Assembly (NCBI GenBank): GCA_964036275.1
Contig: OZ038436.1
Span: forward strand, 399,001-463,000
Direction of reading: 5' to 3'
DNA length: 64,000 bases
Source of the DNA: Litoditis marina
Taxonomy: Eukaryota > Nematoda > Chromadorea > Rhabditida > Rhabditidae
The notes under the pieces are model-generated. The model saw only the letters and a program-made list of their open reading frames with translations. It ran no database searches and was not told where the DNA came from. Shown here piece after piece: positions 1 to 12,200 of the stretch. Both the position numbers and the translations under genes were made by a program. Positions within the stretch are counted from its first letter, which is position 1. Every line of letters starts with the position of its first letter.

Positions 1-53
1 GGAGGGCCACTGAACTATATTTCAAAAATGACCTATAACCACTAAGAACTCAC

Positions 54-1498
54 CATCAGTTCATCCTTGATCAACTTCTCCTCACCGATCGTCATTCGCT
101 TCTCATTACGCTTGTAGTATTTCCGCTTTACCGCCTGAAAACATGTAGATTATGAATTATCCCACATCGCCAAACTAGGAAGGAAATAGCCTTTGCTGCA
201 GATATGCTCTCCAACACCGCCAAGGGTGTCTCATTTTTCCTGTTAGCTTAAAATACCTTCCTTTTTTGAGTCGGGAACCATCCAAAATAGTTCAAAACAG
301 CGATTTTCATCCTTATTTGTTTAAACTAATTTTGTCTGAAATTCGCTGGTTTTCAACTCGCTACCATACACCAGTAAACTTGTCAGGATAGTCAAAAAAG
401 TTCGAAAAACGAACTACTTCTTCGCCAAAATGAAGAAAATCGGTCTACCTTTGATGAAAAATCATAAATTTTCGCGTGTTGACATCTGGAAACGGACTAC
501 TTTTCGCCGCTCAGTCAGACCTTACTGGTAAATGCTCGCGACACATCATTTTCATGAAAAATTGTAGGCAGCATCCAACAAGAGGCCTTGGCTGTATATG
601 CATGTTATATATGAGTCGAAACAACTGAAAGTGACCTGAAGATTGAACCAAACATAGGCGAAATCCTTCACGTAGGGCAGAAGATGCTCCACGAACGGGT
701 GGTAATCATCCTGAAAACACACCAGAGTATAACCATATACCAGCAAAGTTGTCCTGGTAGCCAGAAAGATGGATTAGTTTTTTCGCAAATATCGGGAGAA
801 ATCGCCTATTTTTCATGAAAAATGAGTTGTTGTACGTATTTCAAAATTGAATTGAAAAAAATAGGTACTACGTTTTATGAAAGGGTAAGGTGTGTTAGTA
901 CACCAGTAACGTATGGCTCCGAATCAATTATGCAGAGCATTATCTCAAGACCATGGCAAATCTTTCTAAACTTATTAGGAGACATACACCAGCAAGGTCC
1001 GACTAAGCGACAAAAAGTAGTTCGTTTTCAGATGTAAATACGTGAAAATTCAACATGTTCATCAGAAGTAGACCGATTTTCTTCTTTTCGGCTAAAGAGT
1101 AGTCCGTTTTTCGAATATTTATGACTATTCGGACAACTGTGCTGGTGTATGTTAGGAGGAGTACAAGAAAAAAGAGCTGACTCTTCTTAGCTAGGCCCTC
1201 GTGGACATTATAATATAATTGACCGTCTCTACACAGCTCTCTCGGAGAAAGTTCGGGGGCGGGGGGGGGGGCTGGTTAAGCGCAAATGCGTTACCAGGTT
1301 ACTTCGTGAACGGGCTAAATTCTGAGCAACCTCCTGATTCTGTGCAAATGTAAATAATCGATAACTAACCGAGCAGTGATTGGGACTGAACTGATTTGAC
1401 CAATCCCCGGAGGGAGGGGGCATCGAGGTGTGTACCACCTGCTGCGAAACGGCATTCGGAATATCACGACCCGGTGAGGACACACCGCCCACATCCAC
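54..1498 (-). CDS. nfi-1: Nuclear factor I (NFI) transcription factor, 5' part
   Basis: Three minus-strand exons join in phase 0: 1370-1498, 636-710 and 54-134; the gene continues past the window start. The middle exon encodes [20 protein letters not shown] followed by WFNLQ, and the next encodes a basic stretch with [12 protein letters not shown] and ending KDELM. This is the start of the NFI DNA-binding domain, a nuclear dimeric factor binding TTGGC palindromes (family knowledge). The exon junction just before the DDYHPF block matches the junction known in vertebrate NFI genes. The first exon ends SPNHCS and is open upstream; it has an in-frame ATG (MPPPSGDW) but also an acceptor-like TTAAG before position 1498, so the true start is unresolved. 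Acceptors are TTTTCAG and donors GTCACT and GTGAGT. Caenorhabditis has one NFI gene, hence the symbol. Confidence 0.85.
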
Positions 1499-2609
1499 CT
1501 TAACAACAATTATACACTAAGACTAGGACTAGGTTAAACTTCTGAGGCGGGTACAAGCGTAAACTACACTTGTCGCTGAATTGAGCGACAGCGACGTGAT
1601 TTGGCAACAAAAAGTATCCATTTGGCGACGCGACGTCGCTGTAGCGGAATTCGGCAACAAGCGACGCGATCGATAATCAAGATTTGTGTATTGTCGCGCG
1701 TGCTGCCGAATTCAGCGAAAGGAAGTATGAACCCTGCCTTAGACATGAAATGAATGAACGTACCTCTAGATGCTGATCCATAATTAAGATTTGTCCAAAA
1801 TATTGATTCTAGGACAACTGTTTTTAGATTGTAGAGAATAATGGCAAGAGAGCAACGAGTCTTCAAATGCTAAATACTGCACATCTGGAAGTTGAATTCA
1901 TTGAAAACGAGAAATAAAGTTATAGATAAAATTATTAATGCCAGTGCCGCAGATCTACAGTATGATTTCTTCGTGAGATATGAACGAAAGTCAATTCAGA
2001 AAAAAAGATCAAAATAGAATAAAAACTAATTTTGACAGGAATTGTTCCTTCTAGGTTTCAGTAAGTGTGCTTATCAACACAATATGATCGAACAATTCCA
2101 AATATGACCTATAATTATAACTATTCAACGATGTTATTTGTTAAAAAACGGCAATTTCACTCAAAAACTAAATTTTTAACCTAGCAAAGTTTGTTCTCCA
2201 ATTCTAACGTTTATTTGATGTAGAACTAACACAGAACTAAATCAATTAGCGTAAAATTACAATAAATATAATTTTAATTCAAAAATAAAGATTTTGGGAA
2301 TTAGCCAGCGAAATTTGGCACCTAAAAGCCCTTCAATTGTTATGGGAAACCGCGTCTCCAACTACGGTAGGCAACCGCTCGCCTCGCATGGAGCGCGGTT
2401 TTCTGCAATTTTTACCGTACCCCCGAGTACGGTTTTCATTTTCTTATCAAACTGTTTACAACCTCTTTCAATTCTGAAATAAATGAAGAATCGTGTATTT
2501 CATATATTATATGTTGAATGGGAGACCTAATAAAACTGTTATACAAATAATGTTATACAAATAAAGATTATCAGAAGATACATTTATTATACAATGAATC
2601 CTTGGAGTA
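1499..2609. other. Spacer between the nfi-1 exons and the four-TM gene
   Basis: No coding exon was recognised. The segment is AT-rich. It contains a short GC-rich patch near 1565-1710 in which CGACGCGA-type strings recur, and otherwise no clear structure. The 3' UTR of the four-TM gene should lie in its upper part. Confidence 0.4.
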
Positions 2610-4608
2610 TCAAAAACATGACTCTAAATGACCGCCGGGTGATCTTTTCTCCTCATTTTTCTCAACGAATCTCTGTTGTTCCGGAGAAGTGTTCCGTGCT
2701 TCCTCGAATCCATATGATCTTTCCACGGGGGGCGGGGGAGCTACTCGTAACACTACTGGGTAGGGAGGGGACGGCTCGCCCAGGTCAGAATCACGACGCT
2801 TCTCGCCCTGAAACATTTGGACGAACTAGAAGAATATCACTTCAACTGTGGTTTACATTTACAATCGAAAAATCTCGATAAAACCATGAAAAGCTCGTGA
2901 TATTGAAAACGAGCTCAGTAAATATACAATAAACTAAATGAACCAGTTATATTAGATTCATTGAGAGAGAACGTACATCTTCTGAATCCCCAGTGGAGTC
3001 GGCGTTTATTCTTCCATGTCGAAGTTCTATGAAAGTTCGTCTGGCAATCGTCCAACCGTAGATTTTGATCGCCAACACAACCAGGGACACAGCCGTTATG
3101 ATGATTCCGTACTTTATAGCTGGAATTGTACAGAAATCACTAAAATTTCACGGAAATCAGTTTTCTTTCCGTGGGGTTTTTGCTTCCAAAATGTGGGCAA
3201 CAAGAGATCGATTGATTGCTAAAACCCTGTCATCCTATATATTATTGCCGCAACATTCAACTAAACTATAACTGAGCTGGTTTGCATTATTCTTTTCGCG
3301 AATATGTTTGGTGCATGAGGATTGCTATATATTTCTCAGATATATATTTTATTGTTAGAACTTCCTCAACGTTTTCGTCTTTTCTCAAGTAGTGAAACAT
3401 TGGAACGCTCAAAATCACTCCTCGTAAACTATAATGAAGTTTGGTAGATACGACTCATAAGACTGGCCGAGAACGTTTTAAACATCAAGTGATTCCCCGT
3501 TCCCATGTATAGTTTGTTCCACGCACGTATAACCCTCTACAGTAACCTGCTCAAACTTACAGGGTAATGTCGGGTATATTGGAATTTTGAAGTTTTCCCC
3601 AAATTTCGGTAGTGTCTGATGCACGTTTAATACTACAAACTCCGGAGTTTTGGAACCGACGTAATGGATTATTCATTGGGAAAAAGTCTCCTGAATAGTT
3701 GAAGGGTTACTGTAGAAGGACATCGATTGGTGAAACAGAGTCTACAAGTTCAGCGGCAGTGCTTTGTAAGAAAAAACTTTGGATATATATAAACAAAGAA
3801 ATAGATTTCATTTCGATGACATCATTCAACCGAGACTGAACAAACGACATTTAGTTATCATTCATCAAGTTTTTCTGCGTTTCAGTACCGTAGAAGAATT
3901 GGAATTATCTACAACATCTTGTTATATATTATTTGCGCAACATTCAACGACATTATAACTCAACTGGTTTACAATAGTCTTTTCGGGAAGATTTTTAGTA
4001 ATTGACTGGAGTATTCATTGGCATGCTGCCAAGTCTCAGCGGGAATGACTGGAACTATATTGCCCGTGAAATTTTAGAAGTAACATAAAAAGAAAAGGAA
4101 ACAAACTAGTGTACGTTGTTGTCGAAAGTTGTCAGTTAAATCTGATTCATCGTTGTTCTCAAATTTAAGGGAAGAAATTTCTTATTGATTCTTGAAACAT
4201 ACCGAAATTTCGACATGACGCTAAATGGTACAGGAATATTTTTGGCTCCATAGAACGCAAATACGCATATTCTGTTCTCCCGTGCTCTTAGTTGCTCACT
4301 GTCTTGAATTTGAAATTTCTGATGTTCTCACTAAACAAACTTGAATTCAAATGAGATCAACCCCTCTTTGCACTACCAACACTTGCAACACAGTGGGTAG
4401 TTTTCTCGTTCTTACTGTACCTGGGTCTGTCTCTCTTTCTCTGTTGCTGTCTCTCTCTCTCTCTCTCTCTTTCTCTCTATCTGTCTTTCTTCTGGTTTTT
4501 CTCACTCTCTCATTTTCTTTTGTTCAACTATAGAAAGAGAGTGAAGGAAAGAAGAGAAAAGATAAAAAGGGTGAGGGAAGAAAGAGAGATAGAGAGAAAT
4601 ACAGGGAG

Positions 4609-4669
<61 letters not shown>

Positions 4670-7600
4670 AAGGTAGAGATAGAAAGAAAAGAAAGTGAGA
4701 AACTCACACTTTTTCGTCTCTGGACTAGTTTGATTTGGGTCAACATAGTTGGGATCCATGATGTCATGACTGGTGGCCGCCCGACTGCTCTTCGGTCCCC
4801 CGAGCCATTCTAGGGACCATAGATGACCAGTCGTGATGGAGGTCACACTCGCGTATACCCAGATCATAATCCAGAATATACACACCGACTGAAACATTTC
4901 AGTGAACTAATTAACCAATGGTAGGTTTGTAGGTTAACTATTCATACACTGAATGGTTTGATTACGACTACACCAGAAGGGGTGACTGTTCTTGTAGTTT
5001 GTATTTTGTAGCGTTATAGATGCAATTCGATAATTCTTCTGGGCCAGTGAATGAGAATGAAACATGAGAAACAAACCGTGAACTATTTGAGAATCGTTGG
5101 TTTGTTTGTGATTTTTATATATTCTGCATTTTTTTCTAAATTTGTTCAATTTTTAATTCTAAATTTGTTTCACTTGATTCAGATCATAGGTTTCAAATGT
5201 TGGAACACTGGTATTACCATACATTCTTCATCTAGTTGTAGAATAGTTTTGCACGCATTAACAAACTACCAGCTCAAAGTTGATTTCATATACAAGCGGT
5301 GCAACATAGAGTTGGTTTACAATGAAGATTAGATATGAGTGCGGCACTGAGCTAGAATAGTAGTGAAACTAGTGGATTTTCGACGAAGTATTCTCCAAAT
5401 TCGATATACTCAGATGAAATGAGCGACCCAAAGGCAAATTCTAGTAAATTAGGAATCAATATTGATATTTCGAGGACGTTGAATTTCATTCGAGTCCCAA
5501 GTCTAACTTGAGACCTAATACTTTGATTCTATTCAAAAACCTCATGATCAGATAATGATATTGTGTTAGCTGGGTTAGCCTGTCTGAGATCTCCTCGACC
5601 TTCACACTATCTCATTTTTTGTAGCTGACCAATCGTAGAAAGTTGTTGCTAATGTTTCTTAGTGGCGAGATCTATAACCCCAACCTATTATGTATACATC
5701 GTGTTATTGTACTCGTTACTGCATTGTGTTTTCATTATGTGACTATAATTTCCAAAGTCGTGTCTCAACTTCTGATTTCTTGTTTTTTTTTTCATTCCGT
5801 TTTCTACATATATTTTACGCTCCCATTTGCGTAATAAATCATGATCAACAATGTCTATCTATGCTATAAACCGTGTTACTCTTTCTCGTTCGAGTCGCGA
5901 GCTCAATAGCGAGTTCCGTCTTCAATGTAAACCGATTCTATGTTGCATCGCTTCTATAAGACCAGATGCTAATTGTTACGAGAATGGATTTCTTTTGAAC
6001 CCAAAAAAGTGAGAGAATGCCGTGTGACACATGATAAGTATATACATGAATGTGTTAAATAACTAATGAAAACATCATAAATATGGAATTTTTTTCAGCT
6101 CCTCATCTTTTTTTCAAGTTCTCAAAAAGCTTCAACTGATTCAACCCAACCTTCGGAAAACAAAACCAGAATCGTTTTGAATCAGAGTCGAAACGATTTT
6201 GAGTGCACCTTTTACTTTTAGTAACATCCTTAGAGGTAATACATATTCCTGTTTCAAATAAGTATAACACGGTTTCAAATTAGTATAATAATATTAAGAA
6301 CAGTGTGAATTTTGTAAAAGCCTCACCAGATTGACCAACATTGGCAAAACGAGGGCCGGTTGTCTCTTCTTGTAGCAAATAGCATAGCTGCCCAATGCAA
6401 AAAGAGCCAGGAACAGGAAGGAGAAGTTGATGAACACCGGGACTGAAAAACGTATATTTGAACGGGCAATTCATAAACCGTTTTCTCATTTGAAACATTT
6501 TTGCCTTCTTTCCGTACCATTCCAAACCATAGTTCAATGTTGTTTGAACACGATATCGAACAGATTCGACTGAAAAGCAACAGGGTCAAACTACAAACTA
6601 TAAAAAACAGACACTGTATAGGCTGGCTGTGACTTTGCGCACTGAGCGAACCCTATATTTTTTTTAGGAAGATAGGAAGTTTTTCTCGTAGCATAAGTCT
6701 CGTGCATCATTATGAAGAGACGGGATCAAACTACATATCAGTAAGATTGGAACGAAGTAATTTTTAGCCCACAAGAAAAGATTAAGATTGAAATAAAGGT
6801 GTTTCTGAAAACTACGTTCAACTCTTTCTAAGAAATGATGCATTCTCAAACGAGAACTCAATCAAAAAGCAGAAACTTCCAATTGAAGATGTGCAATTGT
6901 AGATCTTACTACGGAAAAAAGAAAAAAAAACGGAGCCCAAAGAAACAAACTTTAACTTTACAAAAAATAAATAAAAATGAGGCACACAAATGAGAAAATT
7001 ATTTCAACTATAGTACAAATGAAAAAACTCACGCCAATTCTCTGAGTAAATAATCGAACAAATAGAAATAACCAAAACCAATTTGGCTATAATTCCCTCG
7101 AAAACTTGGAGAGCCTTTGATGATATCTGGAAAAATATGTACGGATTATTAAGAAATCAACTTTTCCCAAATATATACTTATTTTGATAAATTAACGGAT
7201 GTTGAAAACGATTATTTTCTGATTTATAGTCTTTTCCATTCCTACTGAGACCTCTACAGTAGGATTCCGAAATTTCCAAGCCGTTTTGCTCACTTACTCT
7301 TGATCGGAAAAGTTGAGGATTTCCGTACCTCATTCTCCTTCTCAGGTGAAGTAAATATACGAGAACATTTTCCATGAACTTCATTTTCAGCTTCACAACA
7401 GCCTTCGGAAAGTTTGTAAGGTTACTGTAGGAGTCTCAGTAGGAATGGTGTGAACTATACTAAAAATGGTATTTCGAAATCTAAACATACTGACTAACAG
7501 AAACACTATTATTGATAACCGAACGAATGACATTCCATGTCACATGAATGTTTCATTGTTATAGTAAGTACTCATTAGAACTGTTCCAAATTAGTGCATC

Positions 7601-8227
7601 CAAGTAGTCATTATCACTAATAATTTGAACATACTATCCAAAGTGACGTCTAAAGAGTTGATTAAAGAAAACCATGATAATGTTTCATCGTCACAATAAG
7701 TACTCAATAGAAGTTTCATATATTGATAGACACCAAATTTAAATAAAACTTCCCAAACAATAACGACTAGAGAAATAGCTCACTACAGCTAGACCACTCT
7801 CATTGATAACTGAACACACAAGTGAATGAAAATCAATATTATTAGAACGTTTCATGATCACAATAAATACGTTTTGATTAAGTTTGAGTGCTTTTCGGCT
7901 GGAACCAAACTCAATAACCGAACCTCTCAGAACCAAAGAAAACCATTGTTTACCTAAGTTCACTTTTAATACACTAACTGAAACTTTTTTGTTGATAACT
8001 AAGGGAATGACATTCAAAATCATGAACATGTTTCATCGCCACATTAAATACTGACAAAACGTGTCCTAAATTGCTAGACACACATACAATCAAACTACCT
8101 GAACAATCTAAATAAACGACTAACTAGAACACTTCTCACAAGTGAGAAAATCAATATCATTAGAATGTTTCATGATCACAATAAATACCTTGTGTTTGAG
8201 GGCGCATCCCGGCTGGGGTCGAGCCAT
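2610..8227 (-). CDS. Four-transmembrane protein, LAPTM-like topology
   Basis: Six minus-strand exons keep phase throughout: 8189-8227, 7033-7126, 6327-6442, 4708-4888, 2977-3119 and 2610-2807, giving 256 residues. The start is ATG at 8227 (MARPQPGCALKHK). Hydrophobic segments lie near residues 25-41 (AKLVLVISICSIIY), 45-67 (LPVFINFSFLFLALFALG), 84-103 (SVCIFWIMIWVYASV) and 147-165 (YGIIITAVSLVVLAI). A basic KKRQPALVLPML loop follows TM2, and the long segment between TM3 and TM4 holds an NQT sequon. The C-terminal tail is hydrophilic, with a proline-rich SPPYP motif and a PPPP run, then a stop. Topology and tail resemble lysosomal-associated transmembrane (LAPTM-like) four-TM proteins, which use PY motifs to bind NEDD4-type ligases; that family link is tentative. 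The intron between exons 3119 and 4708 contains a large CT/GA microsatellite that ends close to the exon boundary. Confidence 0.75.
3470..3745. repeat. MITE-like inverted repeat, family F copy 1
   Basis: The borders are TATAGTTTGTTCCACGCAC ... CTCTACAGTAA and GGGTTACTGTAGAAGGACAT ... GAAACAGAGTCTA. Related copies lie at 16090-16345 (opposite orientation) and 37140-37390. It is in an intron of the four-TM gene. No coding potential was seen. Confidence 0.5.
4431..4702. repeat. CT-rich microsatellite followed by GA-rich microsatellite
   Basis: An imperfect CT run (about 4431-4495) is followed after about 45 bp by an imperfect GA run (about 4535-4690). The two tracts are mutually complementary and could pair. 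The GA tract ends close to the 4708 boundary of the four-TM gene's fourth exon. Confidence 0.85.
7232..7452. repeat. MITE family E copy 1
   Basis: Terminal inverted repeats CATTCCTACTGAGAC.TCTAC and its complement TACTGTAGGAGTCTCAGTAG enclose about 220 bp. Further copies are at 52686-52900 and 57773-57998. It lies in the first intron of the four-TM gene. Confidence 0.65.
7545..8190 (+). repeat. Five spaced copies of a GTTTCAT ... AATAART motif
   Basis: Degenerate units near 7548, 7679, 7850, 8028 and 8165 share ATGTTTCAT, then about 9 bp, then ATAAGTACTC or ATAAATAC. They lie 130-175 bp apart. They resemble the bipartite promoter-like motif seen further right in the window. The last unit overlaps the donor of the four-TM gene's first coding exon on the other strand. 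Confidence 0.55.
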
Positions 8228-9276
8228 GATTCAAAGGGGGAATGCCTTATCGAGAGGCGTTCTCCCAGTGATAAGCCCGCTCATATATTGACTCGGAGTA
8301 TGCAAACAAATATAGTGTCGCACTGTACTTTATGAAGAAATTTTTGTAGAGTTCAAGTTATGTTCTCTGTGTTAGAACACAGCAAAACATTAAAATGAGT
8401 TTATTCTCGGGTACGGTAAACACTATTTTTTTGGATATGGCACTCCTTCGCGGACAAATGGAGAGAAAATTTACTTATTTATTTAACATGCAAACATGTG
8501 GATAGCCGCTGTCTTCCTAGAAGACTCTTTTCCCCCAACTCCCAGCGCCCTTTTGACGCCAACAACACCTTCACACAACACCCAGTGATACGGGAGAATA
8601 TAATAAACCTTGTATTGTAATGTATGTGAACGTAACCCAAAACGCTTGTAGATTCCCTAGTTGACATCAATATTGGGTTTTTTCCTCGCTTGTCTACTAG
8701 CGTTCAGGTTTCAGAGTTGATGAATACAGTACAAAGATCGAAACTTCAATGGGCATCTGAATATAAACATAGTAAGGTCAGTTTTCACAACGCCCAGTTT
8801 TGGAAAGTTCTAGTACACAGTGATATTTATCAGTTTTCTACATTCAACTCCAATGACTGGTGAACATTAATGGTTATTCAACTGCTTTTAAAACTACAGA
8901 GCTAACAAACAATCGTTTTTTTCACTATTATAAATATTTTTTCTTGTCATTCACTTGATCCTGAGCTCTAAGTTCCCGATTATCATCGAAAACGACTTCG
9001 GCGGTTCTGTAATTGATAACATTGTTCACAGCTCTACTGAAACTTCTACAGTGTACACATTCAGTTGCTACAATGAAACACAAATATTCTCGAATATTCT
9101 CATATAATAAGGAGAGAGAATAAAAAGCTTCCACTTTCATGTTTGTTAGGGGAAAAATAGGGGAAAACCACTGAACATTTTGTAAGCCTACTCTTCGATC
9201 TATATAGGAATCTAAGTAGCGACGGAAAAACTTTTCACCACGATTGCGCTAGCTCAATACCGGAAAAAAATATTAC
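8228..9276. other. Spacer between the four-TM and B-box genes
   Basis: This should hold the promoter and 5' UTR of the four-TM gene and perhaps the 3' end of the B-box gene. A minus-strand open stretch at 8928-9044 follows a TTTCAG acceptor and encodes RAVNNVINYRTAEVVF... up to a stop. It looks exon-like, but its phase does not fit the exon at 9277-9322. Confidence 0.4.
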
Positions 9277-12200
9277 CTGGCCTCGGTGCTCCTGTTGCAT
9301 TTGCAATGCCCGTCTCAATTTCCTGAAAAACTCAATTGTAGTCCCGGTCATTCTCACTGCGACTTGGCAACGCGTGCCAATGAATATTCCAGACCATTTT
9401 GAGATACCTTGAAGTCTAAGAAAAACTGGCCATTTCTGTTAGCTGTTGCTCAGTTTCACAATAACACGTGAATGAGAAAAGTGTCAGGAATACTTTTGCT
9501 TTGAGAAAAAGTTATCTGACAATCTGGGCACAATGCCAATGCGTCTTAAAGAAACCGTTTCCTTATAATCTGAGTTACACGAAAAGTTTAAAAAGCTCAA
9601 AAAAGTTCTCAATGTCTTCCAGTAGACCACGAAAAAAACGTTCTGATTGAAAATTTGTAAAGTTTGCATAAAATCAAGCAATACAAAAGAGGACATAAAA
9701 ATTTTCACCGCAACTTGACTTGGTTCATTTACGTCCAGATTTAGTTGCATTTTTTAGTGTCTAATTGTATTGTCAGTATATGATAGAAAGTTTTTAAAAT
9801 ATTTTTGTACCATAGAACACGTTCATAACTATTATTATTGAAAGAACCCGTTCAATTATTATGACGTATTTCAATGTATAATAATACAGTACGTCGGCCA
9901 ATTGTTGAGAAATTTGAGCTTTTCGTTACGTACCGAGCGAAGAAACTCCATTTCTCTGACGTTTTGCGCAATTATTTCCAGTTTTCTTCCGACTACTTCA
10001 CAGTCTTTTAGAAAATTCTGCATTGTTCCCAAATGTTGCACTGAAGCATTTTCGATAGTCGACACGAGCTGGAATTGAGCTGTTTAGCAGTCAACGAACC
10101 GTTATAGACATCACCTAGTCAATTTGGTGGGCTCTGCGTATCACTGATCTACACACTCTCTCGTATGCCAGAAGACAAACAACACACGCCCGCCTCACAT
10201 CGCTGAATCGGCTGCGGCCGTTTTTGTTAATGAAGTTCAGATTATAAACCGGTCGCTCAATGAACACGAGACAGCTAGATATGATCCGCCGTCCAGTTCT
10301 AGCGTAATTCCGGGTAATGTGCGGAATAGGCATGCACATCTATTGTCACGTTCAAAACTCTATATGAACACTGTTGGCTTACTGTGATCTTCGAATGACT
10401 TTTTAAGAAGTATATTCCTTTCTAGAAAATTCAACATAGTTCTGAGTACGAATGCTAGAAGATCTTGGCACTTTCACCCCATCCTGCGTCACCTCAAACA
10501 TACGATGTTTCTCTGCTCTCACATCCTTCCGGAATGTGAGAGGCGAGAAATGATGAGGCAGAGCGAGAGACGCAGGATGAGATGAAGCGGCCGAGATCTT
10601 CTAGCATACGTACTCTGACTAATCGTGAAGATGTTGAAGATGTTATGGAACCCAGTAATACAGTACCATAGTGGGTCACAATATTTGAAGTCTGTCTCAA
10701 CTCACAGCAGCATTTGCTGGAAAAACTTCAGAGTTGAAAAATATTGTCTATAATATGAATTCAACGCGCTAATGGATGAAAATCATCTCAGTGTCACGAA
10801 CCACAGAGAAAACATGGACATTTGCCACTGTGACGTCATGTACAACTGCATCAACCAGTCCTAGAGTGTGGCTACAAAAATCGTGGGAGCCCGTGAGTGC
10901 CAAGTTTAAAAATTTCTGTCTCTCCCCGAAATCCAAACTGCGAGCATGAATTTTGTAGCAGGGCGCTTACCACTGCGCTATTAGAGCACATATCCAATAA
11001 GCTTCGGAAACGGACATATGGGTGCGTCCACGTGCACAGCGGAAAGTGAGATATACAGTACCCTCCCGCCTTTCCGTTGGCAACGACTTTATGCCGTGCT
11101 TCACGTTTCCAGTTGATATCATGCATGTGACTCGCATTATACCTTCGATAGGCGATCGTCATTGACCTTCTTTTCACATTCACTCAGTGTCTTCATCTTC
11201 TCTAGCACCCCTTTGAATCGGCTCAAATCGGACTGAAATTCAACCATATTTGGTGATCTCGTTTAGAAAATGAGTTTAAACCACACTCAACAATGTAATC
11301 CATTCCACTTCACTCCAAGCACATCTGTTTTCACATATATGAAAACTGTGGACGAACTTTGGTTTCCGAATGACTTCTCTGAGGTTTTCTCTCTCTAGAA
11401 AATGCAACATTCTCTGAGATTTTCTCTCCATAGAAAATGCAACATAGACCTACTTTAACGTGAGGAATGTTATGACACACAGTTATGCTTCCATTCTTTC
11501 GGACCTGAACGTATTAATAATATTTCATGAAACTCTGTGTGCTTCATGGTCGTCTCATGAGGAGTTTAGCAGCGTGTCATTCGATATTCGAGACAGTTCA
11601 CTAATTAATCACATTTATTCTCATCAGAGCATGTTATCATCGATGCTATGGAGAAAAATGTTGTTTTCTACAAAATCACTCCGATTAACAATCATTGGCA
11701 CGGTTTCAGTGGCAAGGACAGGAACTATATGATGCGTTCAACGCATTTTCTACTCTATATATTACAGCCTCCAGAGGCCGTATGCATGAAACATCCCGGG
11801 CCGGGATGCTATCCCGACCTCAATTGGCCGGGAAATGGCCGAATCGAGCTCGGGTTGGCATTCCGACCCGGTCCAGGATGTTTCATGCATACGGCCTCAG
11901 AAAGATTTTCAACATCTGAGTTTTTGAAATTAAACACACGTTTTTATTCTGTGATTCATCGTTACCACACACACATAGACACGCTCCAAAAATTTTGGTT
12001 TGTTCGTTAAAGGAGACCGGAGAGCAACGTGGTTTCTCGTAAAGCTGCTGTATCCTACTTCTAATTATACGCGTTGCGTGTCGCGCGGCATCGTCATATG
12101 AATGTCACGTGTACTGATCAAATCAGAAAACGAGTTATTTGTGCTCTCTGATCTCAATTCAGTTAAAAACAGCCCGAAACAAAACCTCTGCTCAAGTTGT

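Noticed and set aside
4502..4897. Long Ser/Leu and Arg/Glu frames across the CT/GA tract
   Set aside because: Produced by the microsatellite. Only the part at 4708-4888, in phase with neighbouring exons, is accepted as coding.
8928..9044. Exon-like stretch ending in a stop, proposed 3' exon of the B-box gene
   Set aside because: The acceptor is good, but its phase does not match exon 9277-9322 in any open combination, so it is not included in the model.
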